From Hirudinaria manillensis (taxonomy: Eukaryota; Annelida; Clitellata; Hirudinida; Hirudinidae), in contig CM067527.1 of NCBI GenBank assembly GCA_034509925.1, positions 9,736,001 to 9,800,000 of the forward strand: a stretch of 64,000 nucleotides of DNA, given 5' to 3'. Positions within the stretch are counted from its first letter, which is position 1. Each line of letters starts with the position of its first letter. The notes beneath the pieces were generated by a model, which was given only the letters and a program-made list of their open reading frames with translations, had not been told where the DNA came from and did not search any database. Both the position numbers and the translations under genes were made by a program. Shown here one piece after another: positions 37,041 through 49,096 of the stretch.

Positions 37041-37893
37041 TGTAGTAGTAATAATAATGTCATACAAACATTGCACATACATGCACAACACATTACAATC
37101 ATAGAACGTATCATTTTTAGATAGGGTAGGCATAAATATTGTGCGATCTGATCAATATCTGATATTTTTATGTTTTCATTCCAAGTTTAGCATTTAAAAC
37201 TAATCACAATCTAATTTTGTTGCAGCAACATTTTAGTAATGAATTATTTAAATATTAACTTAATGCAACTTAATCACAGCTGCAAACTCACCTGTGGACC
37301 AACAAGGAACCCTCCAAAGTAGTAGGTATATCCACAGATCTCAAGCAGAGATGGGCGTTTCTTCAGGTAGGATTCCTTTTGTTCAGAGCTCAATTTCTCC
37401 TTAATTATTAATAACATTAATAACTCCTTAATAACATCATTTGCTTTGCAACTGGTCAGGTTATTATCGACAGAAGCGATGGAAATAATATTTTTTAATT
37501 TAAAACAAGCAACCACTAAATTCGACGAGTTACATAGTTTAATAAATCTATAAATATAAATTAAAGTCAACAGACTTATAATTTCAATTCACAAAAGATA
37601 ACTTAATCAACATCTGTTGAAAATGGAATTGATCTTTGGCTTGTAAGTGAGCATGTAAGATTGCAAGCACAACAAACAATCTGTCTCCTTTAATGTTGCA
37701 ATCTTCTGAGACGACCCACTAAGACCGTCGGCTCATCACCTCACATCAAATCACAAGGTGAAACAAAAGTTCAAAGCCTGAGCATGGGCTTTAATCGTTT
37801 TATCAACAACTGATGTCAACAACCTTTTTGTTTCTTAGACTGAACTTTTGATGCATAAAAATAAATAAAAACGTTCCTTTGATGTAACGGTAC

Positions 37894-37927
<34 letters not shown>

Positions 37928-39026
37928 TCACAACAAAACATAATCATTTATAAACATTAACAATATCAATGTGTCAATTATTTCGTTTATTTAATAAATT
38001 TTGTTTTATCTTTTAAATTATTTGATGAAGTTTAAGAAATAATAACTACACAATATAAGTTTTTATTCTCATAAGCATCAAGGCATAATATTAGAAATAA
38101 ATTATGATAATTTACCTCCTTGAGCTGACCATCGTAGACGTCCAAGACAAGACCAATGAGCCTCAGGCAGAGGACACAGTGCGGTGTTGTCCACTTGATC
38201 TGATAGTTCTCGGACATCGTCCAGTAATAACCAAGGCAGAGATAACCCTATTATAATTATTATTATTATAATATGGACCATCACAGTTTAAAGGACCAGT
38301 TTTCAATTATCTTTCCAACATCCTAGGCACACAGTGCAGTTTTTAATTAGTGGAATTGGTTCTTAATAAAAACTAGTAATTGTTATTCATAATAAGCCTA
38401 AAATGGTATGTAGCCATTGTAAATCAGTCCAATCTAATGTACAATCAATTGACATAAATGATCTTTTGTGATGTGAATAATAATTACAAATTACCATATT
38501 TATTATAAAGGCCAAGACAACAGATGTCACAGTGCCACCAGCAGCAATCAGAAGGAGGTGGATCAACAAAATGTTTATCAAAGAGTGCACGGTGTGCCAT
38601 CCTTCAAAAATAATTATCATGTTTATAAAATATTATGTATTGATCAATTTTCAAAAAGAATGTGTAACCAACCAAAATTAAAATAGCATAGCCACAACCC
38701 ACAGGCAGTAAAAAACAAATGTTGTATCAGTGGTTTTTTTCCCAAAAAACATCTTCGGTAGAGGAATGCCAAGGGATAACCTTAAAATATAAATAAGAAA
38801 CAGTTAATTAAAAAACGAGACATTAACTCACGACACAATATTACAGATCCACAATCTTCATTACTGTTAAAATCTGATGCACATGTCTATATGGTTACAA
38901 AAAATAAAACACACCCAGTAGGAGAGAAATCACAATTTTTACTCCACCGTCGGTTGCATGGAGTATATCAGAAAGTTGATAAACGTATTTAAAGACGTCA
39001 CTGTTATCCATAAAAACCGCCTCCAT
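34560..39026 (-). CDS. LPCAT3: lysophospholipid acyltransferase, LPCAT3/MBOAT5 type
   Basis: Acyl-CoA-dependent reacylation of lysophosphatidylcholine and related lysolipids in the ER membrane (established for the family). Twelve exons: 39026-38915, 38780-38673, 38601-38495, 38247-38116, 37399-37292, 36939-36869, 36770-36659, 36278-36192, 35716-35550, 35330-35183, 34941-34783 and 34664-34560. They join in phase to 471 residues, close to the roughly 487 of human LPCAT3. Diagnostic stretches: IKWTTPHCVLCLRLIGL, GFLVGPQFSMKRYL, LYKYVGCWLITEGACILTGL, NINTNKWMGKYVFKRLKFLG, and FLALWHGLYSGYF with the catalytic His near residue 362. The family's active-site Asn lies in the NINTNKW segment. The protein is largely hydrophobic, as expected for a multi-pass enzyme. 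The C-terminus (EARKLV) has no KKxx signal. A TTTATT at 34402-34407 could be its poly(A) signal. ATT and GA microsatellites fill several introns. Confidence 0.93.
36967..37040. repeat. AAT microsatellite
   Basis: (AAT)n run in an intron of the LPCAT3-type gene, just upstream of the acceptor of the exon at 36869-36939. It gives spurious poly-Asn/poly-Ile frames. Confidence 0.95.
37892..37928. repeat. GA microsatellite
   Basis: (GA)n run with one interruption, in the intron between the 38116-38247 and 37292-37399 exons of the LPCAT3-type gene. Confidence 0.95.
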
Positions 39027-39963
39027 ACTTCCACTTGCAGTTTGTCACTGAATCAATCTGCCGGCGGCTCACAGCAACATCAGGTCATGAATGAGTATAC
39101 ACAACTATTAATTTTAATGTTGATGCATTTAAGTAATTATAAAGATTGAATTTATGAATAACATACTGAAAATTAATAAATTAAACTATATAATATAATT
39201 AAATAATAAATATATTTAGATAATTGAACATTAAATTATTCAATACAGCATTTTAAAATTATATTGCAAACTTTGTAACAATAACATTCAATTTAACAAA
39301 TTTGATTATACCTTTTATCGATTGTTATTATTCATGCGAGAGTCGTAGATCTTTGTCATGGACTTGGAGGAGGAGAGTTTGTCCGACCGTGGATTGGTTG
39401 AAACTAATTCATTTAATAAAGAGGTTGCAACGACTTACAATGTAAGTTATTAATTAGATTTGATTAGGAGAATGATATACTCTCGAAATTCTTTTCGGTT
39501 CGATATTATTGTATTGCTTTGCGAGCGATAAAATAACGTCCTAAAGAATCTGTCAAAAATTCTCACTTTACTTTGACGTCACGTAAATCATTCAAGAGCA
39601 GGATCATTTACATTTATTTAGCCAATTTTTAAGGTGCTCGATTTTATTCCAACGGGATGTAAGGGTCCCAACAGACACATCTACAAATCATCAGACACAT
39701 GATAGCAAACTAGCGGCTAATTTAATACAATGAAAGGAAACTAAAGAATAAAATTAGAATTAAAATGAATATTTAGGAAGGAATGAGAAATTTGATAAAA
39801 AATAAATAAATCAGGTCAGAGATATTCAATCAAATGCGAAATGAAATATTTTGCTATGAGGGTTCTTTAAAAAAATTAGAAATAATTGTCATTAGCACAA
39901 CTATATAGTTCTTTTACCTGAATTTGTATTTTCTTTTTGTGTTAAACATTGCTATTTTAAGTC
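39027..39963. other. 5' flank of the LPCAT3-type gene
   Basis: A+T-rich, no gene recognised. It should hold the promoter and any 5' UTR of the minus-strand acyltransferase gene. No TATA box or other site can be assigned with confidence. Confidence 0.4.
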
Positions 39964-40601
39964 TTAAATTAGTAGCAGTTTCTGAGTGCAGATTAGAAAA
40001 TTTGTTGAGATCAAATTTGGTTGCATTTCCCAGTCTTGACCTTCCTCCGTAACACGCCTCTGGTATACATACAACCCCTCATCATGGCCTTTGCAATATA
40101 AATGTGAATTGATCACTTTGGAATTGCTCAATATTTTATTTATTTCAATACTCGAGCATTTAGGCCATTGGCCTCTTATACTTCCCGTGAAATGCACAAA
40201 AGAAAAAATTGAATGACGCTATGAGTGACATAAAAATAGCAAAAATCTAAGTCATTATCAAGGTCTTTGAATTGGCTGCGTGCCAAAGTCTTTTACACTT
40301 TTGATGGTCTCTAGTTGGTGTGAGCCAATATGTTAGGATGGAGCATTTTTATTTCAGCATTACCTAAGGAGCCCCAGGATTACTTGCCACATTGCTCCAT
40401 ATTAGCAAATTGTAGATTCGCTTTCTGCATTTTGGGAACTCCATCAGGTGACTCTGATTTTGATGTCGCTAGCAAATAGCTTGATTGAGGTAGGTGGGGA
40501 AATAAGCTGTCAGTAATGTTATTTATATACACTAAAAGTAATGTGGGTCCAAGATCACTACCCTGAGACGCTCTGCTGGTGACAAAAACACCCATTGACA
40601 A
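39964..40601 (-). mobile_element. LINE reverse-transcriptase relic
   Basis: The minus-strand frame at 40601-40380 reads ASQGSDLGPTLLLVYINNI, which matches the reverse-transcriptase motif xPQGSxLGPxLFxxYINDI of CR1/jockey-like LINEs. Downstream fragments in other frames (for example TIKSVKDFG near 40260-40320) fit the region following the catalytic domain. Multiple stops and frame changes show an old, inactive copy. Frames at 40673-41012 on the same strand may be its upstream part but are not recognisable. Confidence 0.55.
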
Positions 40602-41383
40602 GTTGTCTGCAATCTTCCAAAAAGGTTATCCATGCAAACAAATCATTTGAGATTTGTAATGCTCTTTGATTTTTATAAATTAAGTTCTATTGAGCGGCAA
40701 GCTGATGATGTAGTTTGGGAATCTGCTCTGCCCAAGGAGCAAGCAACAACTGGTATTTTTGAGAATATCCATAACTGATGGTGGAGGATCTGGAGGGTAA
40801 ATGACAATTGGAGATATTGATAAAACACTAACACTTTCGTTTTCCTGTCCATGCACCCAGGAGCGAATTTCTCGGTCACGGAAGTTGGCAGTGTTGAGAT
40901 TTCCTGACCTGACCTGATCTGTTGCTGCTGTCAGGTCGCTGAAAACCAGATCCATGTCGTGTTTGAAGTCGGAATCTGTTTTCCAGTCTAGAGATGGGTG
41001 AGGCATGCACAATGCATAGATTGTTCATGTCGGGCCAATGACATCAGGAATGGCATGATTTTGCTTATCTCCCAAGGTCTTTGGTTGGAATGAGAAGGGG
41101 TTAAACCAATGTTAATGATAATAGTTAATTTGAAAAACACCATATTGCATCAGAGATGCAGATATTGTCATCCATCTGGTATTGTGATGGGCTTGAAGCC
41201 TTGGGTATAGCTTGTACTTGCTGTCGGGTAAATACTTTTAACTCATTTGTGAGGTCCCTTACATCTTTCATAGAAGTTGACCCACAACTTGCTTTCTAGC
41301 AACTTATCTCATCACTTTGAGAAATGATGATGGTCTCTGTTGTGTTGAATAAAGTGATTATGTTCTGCAATTTTATTCCTTTA

Positions 41384-43620
41384 CTAGCCCAGCCATGCTT
41401 TGCCGTGGCTCATTCTGATTAATTTGTAAAGAAAGAAATTTAGCATACATTTTCGAATATCTTTATTACTAGAGGGCCCCTGCCACGCGTTGCTGTGGCT
41501 CAATCTGATTAATTTTAAAAGCAAAAAATTTAGTACACATTTTCGAATATCTTTATTATTACAAATTCACAATGCTTGTAGGTAAACAATGTTTTTAGTT
41601 GTTCCGTTCTCTGTGTAAATGAAGAGATTGTCAGGTTTGCCGACTCTAGAACGTGCAACATATAATTGTCCGTGCGAGAAGCAGTCTGTGCCTAGATCTA
41701 ACCCAAACAATTCCAAAGATTGTCCCTGGGCTTTGTTTATCGTGATTGCAAATGCCAATCGAATTGGGAATTGCAATCTCTTAAACTGAAATGGCACATC
41801 CGTCGGTGTCATGGGAATGCGAGGAATGAACACATCTTCGCCATTCATAGGTCCAGTCAAGATTGTTGCTTCTAGGACATTCTTCATTAATGCTTTCACT
41901 GCAAGTCGCGTGCCGTTGCAAAGCTTTGGCTGATTGATATTTCGCAACATAATAATAGGCACGCCGACTTTTAATTGCAGTACATGTGGTGGCATCCCTG
42001 GAAGATCAAGTGAATTTAAAAATTCTATTGGGTAATGAGCTGCTTCATCTGCTTCCACAACAGTATCGATGGACTTGTACGTGAAGGTCTCGCTTTGAAT
42101 GTTTGATTGAATGATATTGTTCAGTTCATAGACGTCTTTGTTTTTGGCCGCAAGAATGGCTCGTTCCCCCAACCAATCGTGATTCCTGTAATTTGTTTGA
42201 ATATTGGGAAACACTTTTTCAACCAATTCTTCTTTTGAATTCAATAAATTAGTTGTGAGGCAATGAAATTCTTCCTGAGATGGAGTCAACCGGCATCGTT
42301 CCGTTGCCAATGTCCACATCATTTCGGGATCGAATTGCTGCCAGAAATAGTCTAATTAAGAACGTTTTGCCAGTTCCTCCTGGCACATCTAAGAAGAATA
42401 CTTCCCCAACTCCTTTATTGACAGTTTGCATTATTCGATCATAAATGCCTTTTTGTTCGAGCATTAGCTTAGAAATGTTTGATTGCACATAAAGCAAAAG
42501 ATCGCTCATATTGTAATTTTGTTCACGATGCAATTCCACATCGAAAGAAGCGGCAGCAGATCGATTCGGTGATGGCATTCCCAATTGATTGAGAACTTTG
42601 TTCGCGATTTCCAAGCACAAATCTTCAATCTTGATCAGCGCTTCGTTATAGATTTCTGCCATGAAATCTATATTCCTATTTGAATACTCGTTGCATATTC
42701 GACTGGAAATATCTTCCGCCATATGCAGTTTGTATTTCTCCCACAATTCTATTGGAGATGAAGGAGAGCAGGAGGTCAAGATGATTGCAAACAATCCACG
42801 AATTTGGTTTGGACGCGAAGTGTTACATGCATCATTAATGCACATATCCCAATGTCGACCGTTCTCCAGTAAATTTAGAGCTTGACATGCACTGCGGTAT
42901 GTGGTATGTGTAATGCCATTGACAATTTTCAATTGCTGGAAAGATGTTGGACCGGGCACATTTATCAACAGCATGCGAAGAAAGAAACATTCATCTTGAT
43001 TTGGATGCACAGTCGTTCAAATTTTCTATTCGCATTCCATGTGTAATACATAGGCACTTCCGAATATAGCAGTGTTTTTGCAAATGCATCATTTTGACAT
43101 AACGTGAAGAAAGCAGTTAATGTTGTAGCCGGTGGATTCAGGGCTTTTTGTCGCACGTTTGCATGTGTGAAATAAACATGCTGTCCATTCGAGATGCACT
43201 GCTAAGTGAACAACAGCTGGACTTCGTTCATGTATCGGAAATGAAAGAATCCGCCATATGGCTTCATTGCTGCTTATGTATCTTCCGGCCAGATATCATC
43301 GATATGTATGAGCCCATTTTTATCATTTCTTTCTGTTTGCATGCCAAAAACTGCCATATCGCTGCCTTTGTTCACATATTTGCAAATATATTTGATCGAT
43401 TTAACAGAGTTACAGTATTCCACGTTTATGTGTGCCTTATATGTTTTTGATAGCAAGGCTATCCCCAATGAATCCTGAGATGGTTTGCTCTGGCCAGACC
43501 CAAGGATGTCTTTCTTTTGTTGGAAACAAGAACTGATGGTTTCTAACAAATTCCCGGCCATCCGGGTCCCGATCGCATACCTTCTCAGTCCCAAACGGGA
43601 TTTTACCACTCCTTTTCTAT
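41384..43620 (-). mobile_element. Helitron with two tandem 3' termini
   Basis: The element reads on the minus strand. Its 3' end shows a hairpin (41482-41499, arms GCCAC/GTGGC) followed by CTAG (41472-41469) and then T: the Helitron signature of hairpin, CTRR end and insertion before T. Ninety base pairs further on the same arrangement recurs: hairpin 41392-41409, then CTAG at 41387-41384, again followed by T. The final 90 bp are therefore tandemly duplicated. The coding part is the Rep/helicase relic at 41567-43609. The 5' terminus (TC) is not located and lies upstream of 43.6 kb or was lost. Confidence 0.85.
41567..43609 (-). pseudogene. Helitron Rep-helicase, frameshifted
   Basis: Rolling-circle replication initiator fused to a Pif1-family helicase, in at least four frame segments. 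43609-43274 holds the C-terminal Rep motif with paired tyrosines ([12 protein letters not shown]). 43156-42965 (PATTLTAFFTLCQNDAFAKT) is the linker region typical of animal Helitrons. 43010-42249 contains the Walker A motif GGTGKTFLIRLF. 42322-41567 contains the late helicase motifs INKAQGQSLELFGL and LYVARSRVGKPDNL. The N-terminal zinc finger and the HUH motif of Rep are missing. Frameshifts between segments make it non-functional. The last frame ends about 100 bp before the 3' terminus, the usual spacing. Confidence 0.88.
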
Positions 43621-43779
43621 TTGAGCATAATTTTTCTCACAGTCTGTGAGGGAACGACTTGAACATTTTATTCAGCCCTGAGCAATCTGTAAGATCACAT
43701 CAACCATCTACCTCATCTAATATTTTAGGTCCTCCATTGGGTCAGGGATCACCCTAGGACCATCGCAATAATAAAATTA

Positions 43780-44545
43780 TTAATAAATAATAATTTAATA
43801 AAATTGTCCGAGAAAAAAAGAAATTCTAAGAATTAGAAATGAGATATTGTTTTTTAGTCCGTTTGCGGTTCCATCCTCGTTTCCTCCATATGCTGGACTT
43901 CCATATCTTCCAGATCCGATATGACTCCGACATTGTCTTGATTGACAACCACATGAGAAGTCGCCTTGAGACACCATGCTGTCTCCAAACCTTCCACGAT
44001 TCCGCCGAGATGGCTCCTCTCCAGTTCGCCACGAAAGCTGTGATCAATCCCTCCTGTTCTCCAGTGACGCCAGATGGATTGTTTTGCTTCATCCACTGGT
44101 TGATGTCTGGCATGTTATACTTGTCGACCTTGAACCTATGGAAGTAGTTCAGGTCGAACGTGTCAGCAATCACCGCCGTATCGCAAACCATATATCGCGA
44201 CCCGTGCCATGCAAAGAGGTCGGGAATTCTTGTCCCATTCCGCGTTGGAATTCGTGGCTCTAACTTCACGATGTAGCCTCTTCTTTCGAGGTGGGCTGCC
44301 AGCATACGGACGAGGGCATCGTGTCTGAGGTGACGAGGGCCATTCGTTCTATGACAGTTTTGAATGATGTGGCCCAGTGATTCTGTCACACCGCAACCGG
44401 CATCGCAGGATGTGTCGGCAACTGGGCATCTCCTTGCCGAACGCAGCTTGTTCTGTAAGACGCCGGCGCGGACCTTCACACATTGCAGAAATTGTTTATT
44501 TTTATAGGCAGCTGGTCCATCTCTCTGCTTGAAACACATACGACC
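43780..44545 (-). mobile_element. R2-like non-LTR retrotransposon, 3' part
   Basis: One 237-codon frame (44539-43826) covers the C-terminal part of an R2-clade protein. It contains LQCVKVRAGVLQNKLRSARR, then a CCHC finger (CDAGCGVTESLGHIIQNC), then a restriction-like endonuclease region with PDLFAWHGSRYMVCDTAV (the PD...D motif). The reverse transcriptase is absent, so this is a 5'-truncated copy. Its 5' edge abuts the gypsy gag relic at about 44.55 kb. R2 elements normally insert into 28S rDNA; no rDNA is visible around this copy. A short A+T-rich stretch (43763-43800) follows the coding end. Confidence 0.82.
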
Positions 44546-44549
44546 ATTT

Positions 44550-45732
44550 CAAAACTTTATTTGAATCACCAATTAAATCAAAAGAGTCAATGGCAAAGGT
44601 CTCTTGACCTTCTATGGTCGCAATGTTTTTAGCACGACAGACCTTAGCAAAATGGTTCGCTTTCCCACATTTCCTGCAGGTTTTTCCTCTTGCTGGACAT
44701 GATAACTGGTGGACAGTTGAAGCACTGCTTTGAGGACTGCTTAACTTTGCTAGGATGAGCCTGCTTCAATTGGTCCACTTGACTGGCAAGTTGCAGGTGT
44801 GATGATACGAGGGATGTGCTATTATCGACTAAACGGCGGTTTCTCTGAGAGTTCTCGAAGAGTACAGCAATCCTCTGGAGATTTTGTAATAATGATAACC
44901 GATGTAAGTGTGTCCTGTATGTAGAAGCCCATATGATATTGCAATAAGTTAGGTAGGGATAGATGAGTGAGAAATATAATAAAAGTGCTATTTTTGTATT
45001 GATAAAAGGCTGAATCCTTGAGATTATTCCAATATTTATAGAGAAGCGATTTGGTACATAAGATATATGATTAAGCCAAGAAAGGTGTTCATCTATTGTG
45101 ATCCCTAAATATCTAATACTTGTGACTCTATTAAGGGAAAACCTATCTATGTAGAGAGAGGAGTTACATTCAATGACCTTTCTAGAAGAATGAAAAACCA
45201 TAAAATTCGATTTGTAAACATTGACAGATAAACAATTGCTCGCAAACCAGTTTTTCAAAAGAGTTAACTCATTATTGAGTAAAGTAAGAAGATTATTTAT
45301 GTTTTTTCCTGATGTGTAAATAACAATATCATCAGCATATTAATACAGTTCTTAACAGAGTGTCTCAAACGGTCCAGGAAATCGATGGGGAGTTCTCCTG
45401 GTCATCTTGAGACTTCGTTGAAGACTAATCGTTCCACCAACACGTGCCTTCTAGGTGCGAATCTTTCTTCAAATCTGTCAAGGACACGTTCGTGACTGAA
45501 TTTGTCCTCTGCATTCGGCCAATCCATGTTGTAGTAAATGGTATTGGCAGCATCACCCAGAGCGTGTAAAAGAAGAGCCACCCGCCGATGTTCGGATAGT
45601 TAGCTACAGTCACATAACATGTAGTAAGTCTCGTAGCTGCTTCTCCAAGCTCCAGGCCTCTGTGAGATTTGTAGAATTCACATCCATGCTTGGTGGTGAT
45701 CCGACGTTCAACGAAATTGCCGACTGCACCAT
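44550..45732 (-). mobile_element. Ty3/gypsy gag relic, split by a LINE
   Basis: The gag begins at an ATG at 45732 and, after a frameshift near 45615, continues through LSEHRRVALLLHALGDAANT and FAPRRHVLVERLVFNE, which match the capsid region of Ty3/gypsy gag proteins. Near 45.345 kb a LINE interrupts it. On the far side the C-terminal zinc knuckle of the CX2CX4HX4C type (CRKCGKANHFAKVC, 44678-44637) is present in a different frame. There are at least two frameshifts and one stop, and no pol or LTR is visible nearby. A dead fragment. Confidence 0.72.
44880..45345 (-). mobile_element. 5'-truncated LINE inserted in the gag relic
   Basis: The copy starts essentially at the catalytic YADD box (45339-45328). 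It continues through LKNWFASNCLSVNVYKSNFM and TSIRYLGITIDEHLSWLNHI, the usual region after YxDD in jockey/CR1-like LINEs, and ends at about 44.84-44.90 kb, where the gag frame resumes. Extreme 5' truncation is normal for target-primed insertion. No clear target-site duplication could be seen by eye, and the 3' boundary is imprecise. Confidence 0.72.
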
Positions 45733-45772
45733 GTCGTGTTTGGATACGTTTATTTACAAAGACTGTCAACAG

Positions 45773-47387
45773 TATCCAGCGAGAACTGAGCGAAAAAGTG
45801 CCCGCCCACGCTGCCCTGATATGTATGACAGTATTTGATGCTGATCTGCTGCTTCTTATTCACGTCTTTTAGCCATTCTCAATCTATTGAGTTCATTTTG
45901 TTGAGATCACAACGTGTTCACAACTCGCAACCGTGCATTCTCTAGTCTGATTGCACGTTGCTCTGTTGTTTCCTCGACACGCTTTCAAAGCATTCTTTAT
46001 CTTTTTCGTGTGGTCTCTAAAGCGTGTTCTTCCTCAGTTTGATTGAAACGAGCTTCTTTCTAATAATATTAAAGATTGCCAGTGATTTCTGCACTTTTGC
46101 TTACTGAGTTCATGATTATTCTATAATCCTCTTCACTTTTGTAACTTTAATAAAACTTTTTTGTTTAACTCAGGAATCATGAGTTTATCTAAAGGTACTT
46201 CACAAAATTTTTCTAAATGCATCTGAGTTTGTTAAGTGATGTTATGTGAAGTTTATGTGATTATTTTTGTCAGTGCTACAATGTAATACTTTTGCATGTG
46301 TTTGACAGCAGCCATGAGAATTTTAGTTTAGTGTGAGTGACATGTTAATATTCTCATTTCGGGCAAAAGCCCTCCATCCTAAGCTATTTTTTGTCTTATT
46401 CAGTTATTCAAATATGGTTACATTCATGATGGCATATCTGTGAAATTGACTGCCCCATGATCAGCAAAACAATAAAGGGATAATTAAATCACAATTTACA
46501 AGTTCCATTCCTTTTTATTTATTGTTATGCTTTGTTTATGATATTACAAATTTGTCTTATCCAGTTAGTGATTGACTTTTTCTGGGTTGAGACTGGTAAC
46601 ATGTTGGAAGATAAGAATTGCAATATGCCAACATCTTTCAAAGCATTTGGGAAAACTTCATTCCAAATGTGTTGCCATGCTTCCTGAGCATTCTTTATCT
46701 TAAAAAAACAGGTTCATAATTACTGAATGTTTTTCATTTCCAGTCCGCATGTACAAAAATATGAGACCTAATAAGAAGACATTTGGTGAAATCTCAAAAA
46801 TAAATCATTAAAATTATTTGGAAACAAATTGCTGAAGTTGTATTTGGTGAGGTCAATCCAGACTAATTTTGTAACTGACCCATGATACCAAAGTGGGTAG
46901 TTGGAAGAATGCTGACAATTGGACTTGCTTTCTGAGTCCATGTACTATTTTAAATCAATTAGATATCTAAGACTTCAGTTGACTTCCACTTTATAATCCC
47001 AGTTGCCAATGTAACCACTTCATCGTAAAGATTGTTGTAGTTGCTTTGTAGATTGCATCTTATGCAATTTGGCTGAAGATTATGTAATCCCTTCAATGAT
47101 TTTCTTTTTCAATCCAAATTTTCCAAAGTGCTTTTTCTTCACTCTCTCCCTATACAGATTTTGAAGAGATAGTGATAAATGTAAACAAGAAACTCTTTGG
47201 AGGGACCTTCATATGCAAAAATTTTGATTTTATACGAATGCTTTTTTAGTTTAAATGGATTCTAGATTGCCAAGCTCTCTTTGGTTGATCAGATTGGAAG
47301 CTATACAAAACTGGGTCAACAAAAATCCAATTCTTTGAATTTTGATTTTATGATTAAATCATTTTGTCTAGTTTCATTTCTTTAAAG
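45773..47387. other. unassigned region upstream of the YAE1-like exons
   Basis: A first exon for the YAE1-like gene is expected here but was not found. On the minus strand 46725-46570 is open (AQEAWQHIWNEVFPNALKDV) after an acceptor-like TTTTTTTAAG and ends at a stop; it could be the last exon of an unknown gene. No partner exon was identified. Confidence 0.35.
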
Positions 47388-47989
47388 GATGGCTATCGAG
47401 ATGGTCTGACAGCGGGTTCCACGAAGGGATTTCTCGATGAATTTGAGAGAGGTTTTGGTTATTCTCTTCCAATTTTGACAAAGCTATTCCAGTTGAACTT
47501 TATGGCTGAGTAAGGATTTTGGATTATAATATAACTGGTTCATGTTTTATATATTTTTATGTTTGCAATTATGCTTATTTGTTGAAACATTAACCAAGTG
47601 TTATTTTACACTATAGTTTTGTTAATCGTATCTTTATACAAATGTCCCAAATTTCTAGCCGATGCCTTCGAAATTGCAAGAGCATCATTCTCTCAGAAGA
47701 TGAAAGACGAATTTTTGTTAAAATCCATGAATTGACAAACGCAGCAGCCAAAGAAGTGATAAATAGTTTCATCAAGTCGAACAATGCCAACAAAATGATA
47801 TGTGGGCAAGCTCCAGATCAAGGTGCTGACTCAGAAATGTTTGATGATCGGGAAACATTATCAAGACAGAATTTGTGTAAAAATTTGCAATATTTGCACA
47901 CTTGTCTTAGTGATAAAGGGTATTTGAACCTTCTGCAAAATACTCATATAAATGAAATTCTGTTGTTGATAAAGGATTATTGCTCTTGA
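47388..47989 (+). CDS. YAE1: YAE1-like protein, 3' exons
   Basis: Yae1 with Lto1 acts as an adaptor that delivers the cytosolic Fe-S assembly machinery to the ribosome-recycling ATPase Rli1/ABCE1 (established for the family). The exon at 47388-47509 reads DGYRDGLTAGSTKGFLDEFE and on to RGFGYSLPILTKLFQ, matching the deca-GX3 motif; the human protein has EGYRDGIDAG at this place. It ends in phase 2 at GTAAGG. The last exon, 47659-47989, continues in phase (DRCLRNCKSIILSEDERRIF) to a stop after LLIKDYCS. The 5' exon, which must end in phase 0, was not found. The frame is intact in what is visible. Confidence 0.7.
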
Positions 47990-49096
47990 GTTATCTGAGT
48001 TTTTTTTTTATTTGGTGAGTGTTTTCTTGGATGTATGTTTGAATAATTAAACGAGTTGTGATATAACTGTTCTGTTTGCTAAAATCTTGTTTGGCAATCT
48101 AGGTCTTAACTAAGAATTTGTTGGTTTTCTGATACAGATGGATAAATTGGGCAAGGAATTTTGCTTATAATGATCAAATGTCTTGATGATATGCTCACTT
48201 TTATAGACTTGAGCATTTCCATGTACATCAATGTGCCTATATGAACTGTGAATTAAAATTTAATTTATTGCTAAGTACGCAGGTTACTTAAATTGGCAGG
48301 CAAAAGTGATACTACCAGGTATCAACTAATGTTGTAAGGCTTTTGGCATGAGTGAAGGGGGAAGTGTACAACTCAATGTTTGCACAATCATTTTCCAGCA
48401 ATTTATAAATGCTTAATTTTTTCCAATTGAGACTTGCTGCCCACTTTCCAGTTTTTATGGTAAAGCTTTTCATGGAATTGCAAAAAGTTTTGCTTGACAT
48501 TTTTTGTTAAAGGGGTTGATTGTAGGGACCTGCGTAGTCCTAAATTTATACCCAAACCTGTCCCAGCTCACTTCAAGATATAGCAGGTCCAGTTCATAGC
48601 ATACCATATAAAATCTGGTCAACTTGAATCGTGTGTCCCTTAGAAGACGATTCTATGTTAACTGTGGACTTTAGTGCCCAACGTATAAATGTACCCCATG
48701 TCTTTTGAAAAGTAAAAAAGATGCTTTTAACTTTTGCCAAAAAATATTTACGTGACATTGTAACGGACATGTTGAAGATAATTCATACAAAAATTCGTGA
48801 CAAAATTTAAAAAACGGTCTCCAGTATTTAAAAAAAAAACAAATATTGGGACACAAATCAGAGACTCCAACTCAATATAATCAGAAAAGAAATAAATAAA
48901 ATAGCAAACAATATATGACTCATTATTCAGATAAGAAAGTTGTAAATGAAAGCGATCGACAGTGGTAACACTGGAAAGTTAAAATGGAACATGAAAAATA
49001 GACACTCATAATCTGTAAACATGATGATATGTGAATGAAAAAAATGAAAATAAATCAACTCAGCACTATTGCACAGGCATCTCAAAAACTCATGAT
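47990..49096. other. spacer with a dispersed repeat
   Basis: Between convergent YAE1-like and Ig-receptor genes. The segment 48766-48870 is a second copy of the repeat at the window start. Minus-strand frames at 48312-48500 and 48671-48856 are not supported as genes; the second overlaps the repeat. Confidence 0.45.

Noticed and set aside
36930-37133. Poly-Asn and poly-Ile frames
   Set aside because: AAT microsatellite in an intron of the LPCAT3-type gene.
43839-44147. 102-codon plus-strand frame
   Set aside because: Antisense to the R2-like endonuclease frame, which has clear motifs.
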